A stretch of 64,000 bases of DNA from Ptiloglossa arizonensis (GCF_051014685.1 NW_027478514.1:1053281-1117280); one strand, 5' to 3'. Counted from the first letter of the stretch, positions 9,328 through 22,902 are shown. Notes: generated from the letters alone by a model not told the origin. Numbers and translations: made by a program.

Positions 9328-12300
9328 CGCAATTCTGCTGCTCCAATCGCTTAACCAGAATGCCCTAGGGAAAAAATCCACATACCGTTGTAATCGGGCG
9401 AGTTTCTACTTTCAGACGCAACAGGAATTTTTGGGTTAGGTCAATCCGTTCGAGAGATATGAGAGTTTGAAGCTAAGAAATGCTTGAGAAGACAACAAAT
9501 TTTTCGCAATTCTGCTGCTCCAAACGCTTAACCAGAATGGCCTAGGGAAAAAATACGCAGACCGTTGTAATCGGGCGAGTTTCTACTTTCAGACGCAGAA
9601 GGAATTTTTGGGTTTGGTCAATCCGTTCGCGAGATATGGGACTTTGAAGCTAAGAAATGGTCGAGAAGACAACAAATTTTTCGCAAATCTGCTGCTCCAA
9701 ACGCTTAACCAGAATGGCCTAGGGAAAAAATACGCATACCGTTGTAATCGGGCGAGTTTCTACTTTCAGACGCAGCAGGAATTTTTGGGTTTGGTCAATC
9801 CGTTCGTGAGATATGGGTCTTTGAAGCTAAGAAATGGTTGAGAAGACAACAAATTTTTCGCAAATCTGCTGCTCCAAACGCTTAACCAGAATGGCCTAGG
9901 GAAAAAATACGCATACCGTTGTAATCGGGCGAGTTTCTACTTTCAGACGCAGAAGGAATTTTTGGGTTTGGTCAATCCGTTCGCGAGATATGGGACTTTG
10001 AAGCTAAGAAATGGTTGAGAAGACAACAAATTTTTCGCAATTCTGCTGCTCCAAACGCTTAACCAGAATGGGCTAGGGAAAAAATACACATACCGTTGTA
10101 ATCGGGCGAGTTTCTACTTTCAGACGCAACAGGAATTTTTGGGTTAGGACATTCCGTTCGCGAGATATGGGAGTTTGAAGCCAAGAAATGGTTGAGGAGG
10201 CAAAAAATTTTTCGCATTTCTGCTGCTCCAAACGCTTAACCAGAATGCCCTAGGGAAAAAATACACATACCGTTGTAATCGGGCGAGTTTCTACTTTCAG
10301 ACGCAGCAGGAATTTTTGGGTTTGGTCAATCCGTTCGTGAGATATGGGACTTTGAAGCTAAGAAATGGTTGAGAAGACAACAAATTTTTCGCAATTCTGC
10401 TACTCCAAACGCTTAACCAGAATGGCCTAGGGAAAAAATACACATACCGTTGTAATCGGGCGAGTTTCTACTTTCAGACGCAACAGGAATTTTTGGGTTA
10501 GGACAATCCGTTCGCGAGATATGGGAGTTTGAAGCCAAGAAATGGTTGAGAAGGCAAAAAATTTTTCGCAATTCTGCTGCTCCAAACGCTTAACCAGAAT
10601 GCCCTAGGGACAAAATACACATACCGTTGTAATCAGGCGAGTTTCTACTTTCAAATGCAATAGGAATTTTTGGGTCAGGTCAATCCGTTCGCGAGATATG
10701 AGAGTTTGAAGCTAAGAAATGGTTGAGAAGACAACAAATTTTTCGCAAATCTGCTGCTCCAAACGCTTAACCAGAATGGCCTAGGGAAAATATACGCATA
10801 CCGTTGTAATCGGACGAGTTTCTACTTTCAAATGCAATAGGAATTTTTGGGTTAGGACAATCCGTTCGCGAGATATGAGAGTTTGAAGCTAAGAAATGGT
10901 TGAGAAGACAACAAATTTTTCGCAATTCTGCTGCTCCAAACGCTTAACCAGAATGGGCTAGGGAAAAAATACACATACCGTTGTAATCGGGCGAGTTTCT
11001 AGTATCAGACGCAACAGGAATTTTTGGGTTAGGTCAATCCGTTCGCGAGATATGGGAGTTTGAAGCCAAGAAGTGGTTGTGAAGGCAAAAAATTTTTCGC
11101 AATTCTGCTGCTCCAAACGCTTAACCAGAATGCCCTAGGGAAAAAATCCACATACCGTTGTAATCGGGCGAGTTTCTACTTTCAGACGCAACAGGATTTT
11201 TTGGGTTAGGTCAATCCGTTCGCGAGATATGGGACTTTGAAGCTAAGAAATGGTTGACAAGACAACAAATTTTTCGCAAGTCTGCTGCTCCAATCGCTTA
11301 ACCAGAATGGCCTAGGGGAAAAATACACGTACCGTTGTAATCGGGGGAGTTTCTACTTTCAGACGCAATAGGAATTTTTCGGTTAAGTCAATCCGTTCGC
11401 GAGATATGGGAGTTTGAAGCTAAGAAATTGTTTAGAAGACAACAAATTTTTCGCAATTCTGCTGCACCAAACGCTTCACCAGAATGGGCTAGGGGAAAAA
11501 TACACGTACCGTTGTAATCGGCGAGTTTCTACTTTCAGACGCAACAGGAATTTTTGGGTTAGGTCAATCCGTTCGCGAGATATGGGAGTTTGAAGCCAAG
11601 AAATGGTTGAGAAGGCAAAAAATTTTTCGCAATACTGCTGCTCGAAACGCTTAACCAGAATGGCCTAGGGAAAAAATACACATACCGTTGTAATCGGGCG
11701 AGTTTCTACTTTCAAATGCAATTGGAATTTTTGGGTCAGGTCAATCCGTTCGCGAGATATGAGAGTTTGAAGCTAAGAAATGGTTGAGAAGACAACAAAT
11801 TTTTCGCAAATCTGCTGCTCCAAACGCTTAACCAGAATGGCCTAGGGAAAATATACGCATACCGTTGTAATCGGACGAGTTTCTACTTTCAGATACAATA
11901 GGAATTTTTGGGTTCGGTCAATCCGTTCCCGAATAATGGGACTTTAAGCTAAGAAATGGTTGACAAGACAACAAATTTTTCGCAATTCTGCTGCTCCAAT
12001 CGCTTAACCAGAACGGCCTAGGGGAAAAATACACGTACCGTTGTAATCGGGCGAGTTTCTACTTTCAGACGCAATAGGAATTTTTCGGTTAAGTCAATCC
12101 GTTCGCGAGATATGGGAGTTTGAAGCCAAGAAATGGTTGAGAAGGCAAAAAATTTTTCGCAATACTGCTGCTCCAAACGCTTAACCAGAATGGCCTAGGG
12201 AAAAAATACACATACTATTGTAATCGGGCGAGTTTCTACTTTCAGACGCAACAGGAATTTTTGGGTTAGGACAATCCGTTCGCGAGATGTGGGAGTTTGA

Positions 12301-12532
12301 AGCCAAGAAATGATTAAGAAGGCAAAAAATTTTTCGCATTTCTGCTGCTCCAAACGCTTAACCAGAATGCCCTAGGGAAAAAATACACATACCGTTGTAA
12401 TCGGGCGAGTTTCTACTTTCAGACGCAACAGGAATTTTTGGGTTAGGTCAATCCGTTCTCGATATATGAGAGTTTGAAGCTAAGAAATGCTTGAGAAGAC
12501 AACAAATTTTTCGCAATTCTGCTGCTCCAAAC

Positions 12533-14945
12533 GCTTAACCAGAATGGCCTAGGGAAAAAATACGCATACCGTTGTAATCGGGCGAGTTTCTACTTTCAGA
12601 CGCAGAAGGAATTTTTGGGTTTGGTCAATCCGTTCGCGAGATATGGGACTTTGAAGCTAAGAAATGGTTGAGAAGACAACAAATTTTTCGCAATTCTGCT
12701 GCTCCAAACGCATAACCAGAATCGGCTAGGGAAAAAATACACATACCGTTGTAATCGGGCGAGTTTCTAATTTCAGACGCAACAGGAATTTTTGGGTTGG
12801 GTCAATCTGTTCGCAAGATATGGCAGTTTGAAGGCAAGAAATGGTTGAGAAGGCAAAAAATTTTTCGCAATTCTGCTGCTCCAAATTCTTAACAAGAATG
12901 GCCTAGGGAAAAAATACACATACCGTTGTAATCGGGCGAGTTTCTACATTCAGTTACAATAGGAATTTTTGGGTTCGGTCAATCTTTTCGCCTAGATATG
13001 GGACTTTGAAGCTAAGAAATGGTTGACAAGACAACAAATTTTTCGCACTTCTGCTGCTCCAATCGCTTAACCAGAATGCCCTAGGGGAAAAATACACGTA
13101 CCGTTGTAATCGGGCGAGTTTCTACTTTCAGATGCATAAGGAATTTTTGGGTTAGGTCAATCCGTTCGCGAGATATGGGAGTTTGAAGACAACAAATGGT
13201 TGAGAAGGCAAAAAATTTTTCGCAATTCTGCTGCTCCAAACGCTTAACCAGAATGCCCTAGGGAAAAAATACACGTACCGTTGTAATCGGGCGAGTTTCT
13301 ACTTTCAAATGCAATAGGAATTTTTGGGTTAGGTCAATCCGTTCGCGAGATATGGGACTTTGAAGCTAAGAAATGGTTGACAAGGCAAAAAATTTTTCGC
13401 AATTCTGCTGCTCCAAACGCTTAACCAGAATGCCCTAGGGAGAAAATACACATAGCGTTTTAATCGGGCGAGTTTCTACTTTCAGATGCACAAGGAATTT
13501 TTGGGTTAGGTCAATCCGTTCGCGAGATATGGGAGTTTGAAGACAACAAATAGTTGAGAAGGCAAAAAATTTTTCGCAATTCTGCTGCTCCAAACGCTTA
13601 ACCAGAATGCCCTAGGGAAAAAATACACATACCGTTGTAATCGGGCGAGTTTCTACTTTCAAATCCAATAGGAATTTTTGGGTTAGGTCAATCCGTTCGC
13701 GAGATATGAGAGTTTGAAGCTAAGAAATGGTTGGGAAGACAACAAATTTTTCGCAAATCTGCTGCTACAAACGCTTAACCAGAATGGCCTAGGGAAAAAA
13801 TACACGTACCGTTGTAATCGGGCGAGTTTCTACTTTCAGATGCATAAGGAATTTTTGGGTTAGGTCAATCCGTTCGCGAGATATGGGAGTTTGAAGACAA
13901 CAAATGGTTGAGAAGGCAAAAAATTTTTCGCAATTCGGCTGCTCCAAACGCTTAACCAGAATGCCCTAGGGAAAAAATACACGTACCGTTGTAATCGGGC
14001 GAGTTTCTACTTTCAAATGCAATAGGAATTTTTGGGTTAGGTCAATCCGTTCGCGAGATATGGGACTTTGAAGCTAAGAAATGGTTGACAAGGCAAAAAA
14101 TTTTTCGCAATTCTGCTGCTCCAAACGCTTAACCAGAATGGCCTAGGGAAAAAATACACGTACCGTTGTAATCGGGCGAGTTTCTACTTTCAGATGCATA
14201 AGGAATTTTTGGGTTAGGTCAATCCGTTCGCGAGATATGGGAGTTTGAAGACAACAAATGGTTGAGAAGGCAAAAAATTTTTCGCAATTCGGCTGCTCCA
14301 AACGCTTAACCAGAATGCCCTAGGGAAAAAATACACGTACCGTTGTAATCGGGCGAGTTTCTACTTTCAAATGCAATAGGAATTTTTGGGTTAGGTCAAT
14401 CCGTTCGCGAGATATGGGACTTTGAAGCTAAGAAATGGTTGACAAGGCAAAAAATTTTTCGCAATTCTGCTGCTCCAAACGCTTAACCAGAATGCCCTAG
14501 GGAGAAAATACACATAGCGTTTTAATCGGGCGAGTTTCTACTTTCAGATGCATAAGGAATTTTTGGGTTAGGTCAATCCGTTCGCGAGATATGGGAGTTT
14601 GAAGACAACAAATAGTTGAGAAGCCAAAAAATTTTTCGCAATTCTGCTGCTCCAAACGCTTAACCAGAATGCCCTAGGGAAAAAATACACATACCGTTGT
14701 AATCGGGCGAGTTTCTACTTTCAAATCCAATAGGAATTTTTGGGTTAGGTCAATCCGTTCGCGAGATATGAGAGTTTGAAGCTAAGAAATGGTTGAGAAG
14801 ACAACAAATTTTTCGCAAATCTGCTGCTACAAACGCTTAACCAGAATGGACTAGGGAAAAAATACACATACCGTTGTAATCGGGCGAGTTTCTACTTTCG
14901 GATCCAATAGGAATTTTTGGGTTCGGTCAATCCGTTCGCGAGATA
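12533..14945 (+). repeat. Block duplicated at 20850-22902 (first copy)
   Basis: The block matches about 20850-22902. The shift is 8317 bp at the shared oddity CTACATTCAGTTACAAT (12944 and 21261), which is followed in both copies by the very unusual CAATCTTTTCGCCTAGATATGG. Both also share GGTTGGGAAGAC (near 13729 and 22046). This copy has an extra 354 bp dimer, so the shift drops to about 7961 bp by CTAGGG at 14851/22812. The copies part at GAGATAAGGG against GAGATATGGG. Confidence 0.85.
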
Positions 14946-17900
14946 AGGGACTTTGAAGCTAAGAAATGGTTGACAAGACAACAAATTTTTCGCACTTCTG
15001 CTGCTACAAACGCTTAACCAGAATGGCCTAGGGAAAAAATACACGTACCGTTGTAATCGGGCGAGTTTCTACTTTCAGATGCATAAGGAATTTTTGGGTT
15101 AGGTCAATCCGTTCGCGAGATATGGGAGTTTGAAGACAACAAATGGTTGAGAAGGCAAAAAATTTTTCGCAATTCGGCTGCTCCAAACGCTTAACCAGAA
15201 TGCCCTAGGGAAAAAATACACGTACCGTTGTAATCGGGCGAGTTTCTACTTTCAAATGCAATAGGAATTTTTGGGTTAGGTCAATCCGTTCGCGAGATAT
15301 GGGACTTTGAAGCTAAGAAATGGTTGACAAGGCAAAAAATTTTTCGCAATTCTGCTGCTCCAAACGCTTAACCAGAATGCCCTAGGGAGAAAATACACAT
15401 AGCGTTTTAATCGGGCGAGTTTCTACTTTCAGATGCATAAGGAATTTTTGGGTTAGGTCAATCCGTTCGCGAGATATGGGAGTTTGAAGACAACAAATAG
15501 TTGAGAAGCCAAAAAATTTTTCGCAATTCTGCTGCTCCAAACGCTTAACCAGAATGCCCTAGGGAAAAAATACACATACCGTTGTAATCGGGCGAGTTTC
15601 TACTTTCAAATCCAATAGGAATTTTTGGTTTAGGTCAATCCGTTCGCGAGATATGAGAGTTTGAAGCTAAGAAATGGTTGAGAAGACAACAAATTTTTCG
15701 CAAATCTGCTGCTACAAACGCTTAACCAGAATGGCCTAGGGAAAAAATACACGTACCGTTGTAATCGGGCGAGTTTCTACTTTCAGATGCATAAGGAATT
15801 TTTGGGTTAGGTCAATCCGTTCGCGAGATATGGGAGTTTGAAGACAACAAATGGTTGAGAAGGCAAAAAATTTTTCACAATTCGGCTGCTCCAAACGCTT
15901 AACCAGAATGCCCTAGGGAAAAAATACACGTACCGTTGTAATCGGGCGAGTTTCTACTTTCAAATGCAATAGGAATTTTTGGGTTAGGTCAATCCGTTCG
16001 CGAGATATGGGACTTTGAAGCTAAGAAATGGTTGACAAGGCAAAAAATTTTTCGCAATTCTGCTGCTCCAAACGCTTAACCAGAATGCCCTAGGGAGAAA
16101 ATACACATAGCGTTTTAATCGGGCGAGTTTCTACTTTCAGATGCATAAGGAATTTTTGGGTTAGGTCAATCCGTTCGCGAGATATGGGAGTTTGAAGACA
16201 ACAAATAGTTGAGAAGCCAAAAAATTTTTCGCAATTCTGCTGCTCCAAACGCTTAACCAGAATGCCCTAGGGAAAAAATACACATACCGTTGTAATCGGG
16301 CGAGTTTCTACTTTCAAATCCAATAGGAATTTTTGGGTTAGGTCAATCCGTTCGCGAGATATGAGAGTTTGAAGCTAAGAAATGGTTGAGAAGACAACAA
16401 ATTTTTCGCAAATCTGCTGCTACAAACGCTTAACCAGAATGGACTAGGGAAAAAATACACATACCGTTGTAATCGGGCGAGTTTCTACTTTCGGATCCAA
16501 TAGGAATTTTTGGGTTCGGTCAATCCGTTCGCGAGATAAGGGACTTTGAAGCTAAGAAATGGTTGACAAGACAACAAATTTTTCGCACTTCTGCTGCTCC
16601 AATCGCTTAACCAGAATGGCCTAGGGGAAAAATACACGTACCGTTGTAATCGGGCGAGTTTCTACTTTCAAATGCAATAGGAATTTTTGGGTTAGGTCAA
16701 TCCGTTCGCGAGATATGGGACTTTGAAGCTAAGAAATGGTTGACAAGGCAACAAATTTTTCGCAATTCTGCTGCTCCAAACGCTTAACCAGAATGCCCTA
16801 GGGAGAAAATACACATAGCGTTTTAATCGGGCGAGTTTCTACTTTCAGATGCATAAGGAATTTTTGGGTTAGGTCAATCCGTTCGCGAGATATGGGAGTT
16901 TGAAGACAACAAATAGTTGAGAAGCCAAAAAATTTTTCGCAATTCTGCTGCTCCAAACGCTTAACCAGAATGCCCTAGGGAAAAAATACACATACCGTTG
17001 TAATCGGGCGAGTTTCTACTTTCAAATCCAATAGGAATTTTTGGGTTAGGTCAATCCGTTCGCGAGATATGAGAGTTTGAAGCTAAGAAATGGTTGAGAA
17101 GACAACAAATTTTTCGCAAATCTGCTGCTACAAACGCTTAACCAGAATGGACTAGGGAAAAAATACACATACCGTTGTAATCGGGCGAGTTTCTACTTTC
17201 GGATCCAATAGGAATTTTTGGGTTCGGTCAATCCGTTCGCGAGATAAGGGACTTTGAAGCTAAGAAATGGTTGACAAGACAACAAATTTTTCGCACTTCT
17301 GCTGCCCCAATCGCTTAACCAGAATGGCCTAGGGGAAAAATACACGTACCGTTGTAATCGGGCGAGTTTCTACTTTCAAATGCAATAGGAATTTTTGGGT
17401 TAGGTCAATCCGTTCGCGAGATATGGGACTTTGAAGCTAAGAAATGGTTGACAAGGCAAAAAATTTTTCGCAATTCTGCTGCTCCAAACGCTTAACCAGA
17501 ATGCCCTAGGGAGAAAATACACATAGCGTTTTAATCGGGCGAGTTTCTACTTTCAGATGCACAAGGAATTTTTGGGTTAGGTCAATCCGTTCGCGAGATA
17601 TGGGAGTTTGAAGACAACAAATAGTTGAGAAGGCAAAAAATTTTTCGCAAATCTGCTGCTACAAACGCTTAACCAGAATGGACTAGGGAAAAAATACACA
17701 TACCGTTGTAATCGGGCGAGTTTCTATTTTCGGATCCAATAGGAATTTTTGGGTTCGGTCAATCCGTTCGCGAGATAAGGGACTTTGAAGCTAAGAAATG
17801 GTTGACAAGACAACAAATTTTTCGCACTTCTGCTGCTCCAATCGCTAAACCAGAATGGCCTAGGGGAAAAATACACGTGCCGTTGTAATCGGGCGAGTTT
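13447..17900 (+). repeat. Higher-order repeat of monomer types a to e (first tract)
   Basis: Five monomer types recur here. Type a has ACACGTACCG, TGCATAAGG and usually TTCGGCTGC. Type b has AAATGCAATAGG, GGGACTTTGAAGC and GACAAGGC. Type c has CATAGCGTTTTAATCGGG and AATAGTTGAG. Type d has AAATCCAATAGG, ATGAGAG and GCTACAAACGC. Type e has CGGATCCAATAGG and GAGATAAGGG. Starting near 13447 and stepping by 177 bp, the order reads c d a b a b c d e a b c d a b c d e b c d e b c e b. The basic period is therefore four monomers (a b c d, 708 bp), with e inserted after some d units. Confidence 0.85.
13771..14493 (+). repeat. Tandem duplication of an a-b dimer (354 bp)
   Basis: Bases 13771-14139 match 14125-14493 at a shift of 354 bp with no difference seen. 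Edges are set by GCTACAAACGC against GCTCCAAACGC on the left and AATGGCC against AATGCCC on the right. The related block near 22150 has only one copy of this dimer, so the duplication happened after the two large blocks separated, or was lost there. Confidence 0.88.
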
Positions 17901-18589
17901 CTACTTTCAAATGCAATAGGAATTTTTGGGTTAGGTCAATCCGTTCCCGAGATATGGGACTTTAAGCTAAGAAATGGTTGACAGGACAACAAATTTTTCG
18001 CACTTCTGCTGCTCCAATCGCTTAAGCAGAATGCCCTAGGGGAAAAATACACGTACCGTTGTAATCTGGCGAGTTTCTACTTTCAAATGCAATAGGAATT
18101 TTTGGGTTAGGACAATCCGTTCGCGAGATATGAGAGTTTGAATCTAAGAAATGGTTGAGAAGACAACAAATTTTTCGCAAATCTGCTGCTACAAAAGCTT
18201 AACCAGAATGGCCTAGGGAAAAAATACACATACCGTTGTAATCGGGCGAGTTTCTACTTTCGGATCCAATAGGAATTTTTGGGTTCGGTCAATCCGTTCG
18301 CGAGATAAGGGACTTTGAAGCTAAGAAATGGTTGACAAGACAACAAATTTTTCGCACTTCTGCTGCTCCAATCGCTTAACCAGAATGGCCTAGGGGAAAA
18401 ATACACGTACCGTTGTAATCGGGCGAGTTTCTACTTTCAAATGCAATAGGAATTTTTGGGTTAGGTCAATCCGCTCGCGAGATATGGGACTTTGAAGCTA
18501 AGAAATGGTTGAGAAGACAACAAATTTTTCGCAATTCTGCTGCTCTAAACGCTTAACCAGAATGGCCTAGGGAAAAGATACGCATACCG

Positions 18590-20867
18590 TTGTAATCGGG
18601 CGAGTTTCTACTTTCACAAGCAACAGGAATTTTTAGGTTTGGTCAATCCGTTCGCGAGATATGGGAGTTTGAAGCCAAGAAATGGTTGAGAAGGCAAAAA
18701 ATTTTTCGCAATTCTGCTGCTCCAATCACTTAACCAGAATGCCCTAGGGGAAAAATACACGTACCGTTGTAATCGGGCGAGTTTCTACTTTCAGTTACAA
18801 TAGGAATTTTTGGGTCTGGTCAATCCGTTCGCGAGATATGGGACTTTGAAGCTAAGAAATGGATGACAAGACAACAAATTTTTCGCACTTCTGCTGCTCC
18901 AATCGCTTAACCAGAATGGCCTAGAGAAAAAATACGCATACCGTTGTAATCGGGCGAGTTTCTACTTTCGGATACAATAGGAATTTTTGGGTTCGGTCAA
19001 TCCGTTCGCGAGATAAGGACTTTGAAGCTAAGAAATGGTTGACAAGACAACAAATTTTTCGCAATTCTGCTGCTCCAATCGCTTAACCAGAGTGGCCTAG
19101 GGGAAAAATACACGTACCGTTGTAATCGGGCGAGTTTCTACTTTCAAATGCAATAGGAATTTTTGGGTTAGGTCAATCCGTTCGCGAGATATGGGACTTT
19201 GAAGCTAAGAAATGGTTGACAAGGCAAAAAATTTTTCGCAATTCTGCTGCTCCAAACGCTTAACCAGAATGCCCTAGGGAGTAAATACACATAGCGTTTT
19301 AATTGGGCGAGTTTCTACTTTCAGATGGATAAGGAATTTTTGGGTTAGGTCAATCCGTTCGCGAGATATGGGAGTTTGAAGACAACAAATGGTTGAGAAG
19401 GCAACAAATTTTTCGCAATTCTGCTGCTCCAAACGCTTAACCAGAATGCCCTAGGGAAAAAATACACATACCGTTGTAATCCGGCGAGTTTCTACTTTCA
19501 AATCCAATAGGAATTTTTGGGTTATGTCAATCCGTTCGCGAGATATGAGAGTTTGAAGCTAAGAAATGGTTGAGAAGACAACAAATTTTTCGCAAATCTG
19601 CTGCTACAAACGCTTAACCAGAATGGCCTAGGGAAAAAATACGCATACCGTTGTAATCGGGCGAGTTTCTACTTTCAGATACAATAGGAATTTTTGGGTT
19701 CGGTCAATCCGTTCCCGAGATATGGGACTTTAAGCTAAGAAATGGTTGACAAGACAACAAATTTTTCGCACTTCTGCTGCTCCAATCGCTTAAGCAGAAT
19801 GCCCTAGGGGAAAAATACACGTACCGTTGTAATCTGGCGAGTTTCTACTTTCAAATGCAATAGGAATTTTTGGGTTAGGACAATCCGTTCGCGAGATACG
19901 AGAGTTTGAAGCTAAGAAATGGTTGAGAAGACAACAAATTTTTCGCAAATCTGCTGCTACAAACGCTTAACCAGAATGGCCTAGGGAAAAAATACACATA
20001 CCGTTGTAATCGGGCGAGTTTCTACTTTCGGATCCAATAGGAATTTTTGGGTTCGGTCAATCCGTTCGCGAGATAAGGGACTTTGAAGCTAAGAAATGGT
20101 TGACAAGACAACAAATTTTTCGCACTTCTGCTGCTCCAATCGCTTAACCAGAATGGCCTAGGGGAAAAACACACGTACCGATGTAATCGGGCGAGTTTCT
20201 ACTTTCAAATGCTATAGGAATTTTTGGGTTAGGTCAATCCGTTCGCGAGATATGGGACTTTCAAGCTAAGAAATGGTTGACAAGGCAAAAAATTTTTCGC
20301 AATTCTACTGCTCCAAACGCTTAACCAGAATGCCCTAGGGAGAAAATACACATAGCGTTTTAATCGGGCGAGTTTCTACTTTCAAATGCAATAGGAATTT
20401 TTGGGTTAGGTCAATCCGTTCGCAAGATATGAGGGTTTGAAGCTAAGAAATGGTTGACAAGACAACAAATTTTTCGCACTTCTGCTGCTCCAATCGCTTA
20501 ACCAGAATGGCCTAGGGGAAAAACACACGTACCGTTGTAATCGGGCGAGTTTCTACTTTCAGACGCAGCAGGAATTTTTGGGTTAGGTCAATCCGTTCGC
20601 GAGATATGGGAGTTTGAAGACAACAAATGGTTGAGAAGGCAAAAAATTTTTCGCAAATCTGCTGCTACAAACGCTTAACCAGAATGGCCTAGGGAAAAAA
20701 TACACATACCGTTGTAATCGGGCGAGTTTCTATTTTCGGATCCAATAGGAATTTTTGGGTTCGGTCAATCCGTTCGCGAGATAAGGGACTTTGAAGCTAA
20801 GAAATGGTTGACAAGACAACAAATTTTTCGCACTTCTGCTGCTCCAATCGCTTAACCAGAATGGCCT
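18590..20867 (+). repeat. 13-monomer block duplicated at 25136-27413 (first copy)
   Basis: The block matches about 25136-27413 at a shift of 6546 bp (37 monomers less 3 bp), checked at CACAAGCAACAGG (18615 and 25161) and at TCTATTTTCGGATCC (20731 and 27277). It carries shared rarities such as GGATGACAAGACAAC, CTAGAGAAAAAATACGC and AATTCTACTGCTCC. A few substitutions separate the copies, for example GGGTTAGGTC against GGGTTATGTC near 20582/27128. The copies part where CTAGGGAAAAAATACGC meets CTAGGGGAAAAATACACG. Confidence 0.85.
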
Positions 20868-22902
20868 AGGGAAAAAATACGCATACCGTTGTAATCGGGC
20901 GAGTTTCTACTTTCAGACGCAGAAGGAATTTTTGGGTTTGGTCAATCCGTTCGCGAGATATGGGACTTTGAAGCTAAGAAATGGTTGAGAAGACAACAAA
21001 TTTTTCGCAATTCTGCTGCTCCAAACGCTTAACCAGAATCGGCTAGGGAAAAAATACACATACCGTTGTAATCGGGCGAGTTTCTAATTTCAGACGCAAC
21101 AGGAATTTTTGGGTTGGGTCAATCTGTTCGCAAGATATGGCAGTTTGAAGGCAAGAAATGGTTGAGAAGGCAAAAAATTTTTCGCAATTCTGCTGCTCCA
21201 AATTCTTAACAAGAATGGCCTAGGGAAAAAATACACATACCGTTGTAATCGGGCGAGTTTCTACATTCAGTTACAATAGGAATTTTTGGGTTCGGTCAAT
21301 CTTTTCGCCTAGATATGGGACTTTGAAGCTAAGAAATGGTTGACAAGACAACAAATTTTTCGCACTTCTGCTGCTCCAATCGCTTAACCAGAATGCCTTA
21401 GGGAAAAATACACGTACCGTTGTAATCGGGCGAGTTTCTACTTCCAGATGCATAAGGAATTTTTGGGTTAGGTCAATCCGTTCGCGAGATATGGGAGTTT
21501 GAAGACAACAAATGGTTGAGAAGGCAAAAAATTTTTCGCAATTCTGCTGCTCCAAACGCTTAACCAGAATGCCCTAGGGAAAAAATACACGTACCGTTGT
21601 AATCGGGCGAGTTTCTACTTTCAAATGCAATAGGAATTTTTGGGTTAGGTCAATCCGTTCGCGAGATATGGGACTTTGAAGCTAAGAAATGGTTGACAAG
21701 GCAAAAAATTTTTCGCAATTCTGCTGCTCCAAACGCTTAACAGAATGCCCTAGGGAGAAAATACACATAGCGTTTTAATCGGGGCGAGTTTCTACTTTCA
21801 GATGCACAAGGAATTTTTGGGTTAGGTCAATCGTTCGCGAGATATGGGAGTTTGAAGACAACAAATAGTTGAGAAGGCAAAAAATTTTTCGCAATTCTGC
21901 TGCTCCAAACGCTTAACCAGAATGCCCTAGGGAAAAAATACACATACCGCTGTAATCGGGCGAGTTTCTACTTTCAAATCCAATAGGAATTTTTGGGTTA
22001 GGTCAATCCGTTCGCGAGATATGAGAGTTTGAAGCTAAGAAATGGTTGGGAAGACAACAAATTTTTCGCAAATCTGCTGCTACAAACGCTTAACCAGAAT
22101 GGCCTAGGGAAAAAATACACGTACCGTTGTAATCGGGCGAGTTTCTACTTTCAGATGCATAAGGAATTTTTGGGTTAGGTCAATCCGTTCGCGAGATATG
22201 GGAGTTTGAAGACAACAAATGGTTGAGAAGGCAAAAAATTTTTCGCAATTCGGCTGCTCCAAACGCTTAACCAGAATGCCCTAGGGAAAAAATACACGTA
22301 CCGTTGTAATCGGGCGAGTTTCTACTTTCAAATGCAATAGGAATTTTTGGGTTAGGTCAATCCGTTCGCGAGATATGGGACTTTGAAGCTAAGAAATGGT
22401 TGACAAGGCAAAAAATTTTTCGCAATTCTGCTGCTCCAAACGCTTAACCAGAATGCCCTAGGGAGAAAATACACATAGCGTTTTAATCGGGCGAGTTTCT
22501 ACTTTCAGATGCATAAGGAATTTTTGGGTTAGGTCAATCCGTTCGCGAGATATGGGAGTTTGAAGACAACAAATAGTTGAGAAGCCAAAAAATTTTTCGC
22601 AATTCTGCTGCTCCAAACGCTTAACCAGAATGCCCTAGGGAAAAAATACAAATACCGTTGTAATCGGGCGAGTTTCTACTTTCAAATCCAATAGGAATTT
22701 TTGGGTTAGGTCAATCCGTTCGCGAGATATGAGAGTTTGAAGCTAAGAAATGGTTGAGAAGACAACAAATTTTTCGCAAATCTGCTGCTACAAACGCTTA
22801 ACCAGAATGGACTAGGGAAAAAATACACATACCGTTGTAATCGGGCGAGTTTCTACTTTCGGATCCAATAGGAATTTTTGGGTTCGGTCAATCCGTTCGC
22901 GA
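20850..22902 (+). repeat. Block duplicated from the 12533 region (second copy)
   Basis: Partner of the 12533-14945 block. It lacks the extra a-b dimer and contains a cluster of private one-base changes at 21391-21850 that its partner does not share. Confidence 0.83.
21391..21850. other. Cluster of private small indels, probable consensus error zone
   Basis: Changes absent from the partner block at 13070-13530 lie close together: GCCTTAGGGAAAAAT near 21396 (one G fewer and C to T), CTTCCAG for CTTTCAG at 21444, a missing C in CTTAACAGAATG near 21740, an extra G in ATCGGGGCGAG near 21781, and a missing C in CAATCGTTCGC near 21832. Most lie in homopolymer runs, which is typical of long-read consensus errors. 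True mutation is the alternative. Confidence 0.6.

Larger units (their letters stand above)
8726..12532 (+). repeat. Satellite family B, zone B1: heterogeneous monomers
   Basis: About 21 monomers of family B. Typical marks are GAATTTTTGGGTTAGG before the landmark, GGTTGAGAAGACAAC after it, and CTGCTGCTCCAAACGC then TTAACCAGAATGG before the CTAGGG. Landmarks at 9095, 9272, 9449 and 9626 are 177 bp apart. Neighbouring units differ at many sites (GACGCAACAGG, GACGCAGAAGG, AAATGCAATAGG, GATACAATAGG in the same place), and by eye I could not find a long, nearly identical block inside this zone. It contains no gene or other element. Confidence 0.9.
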
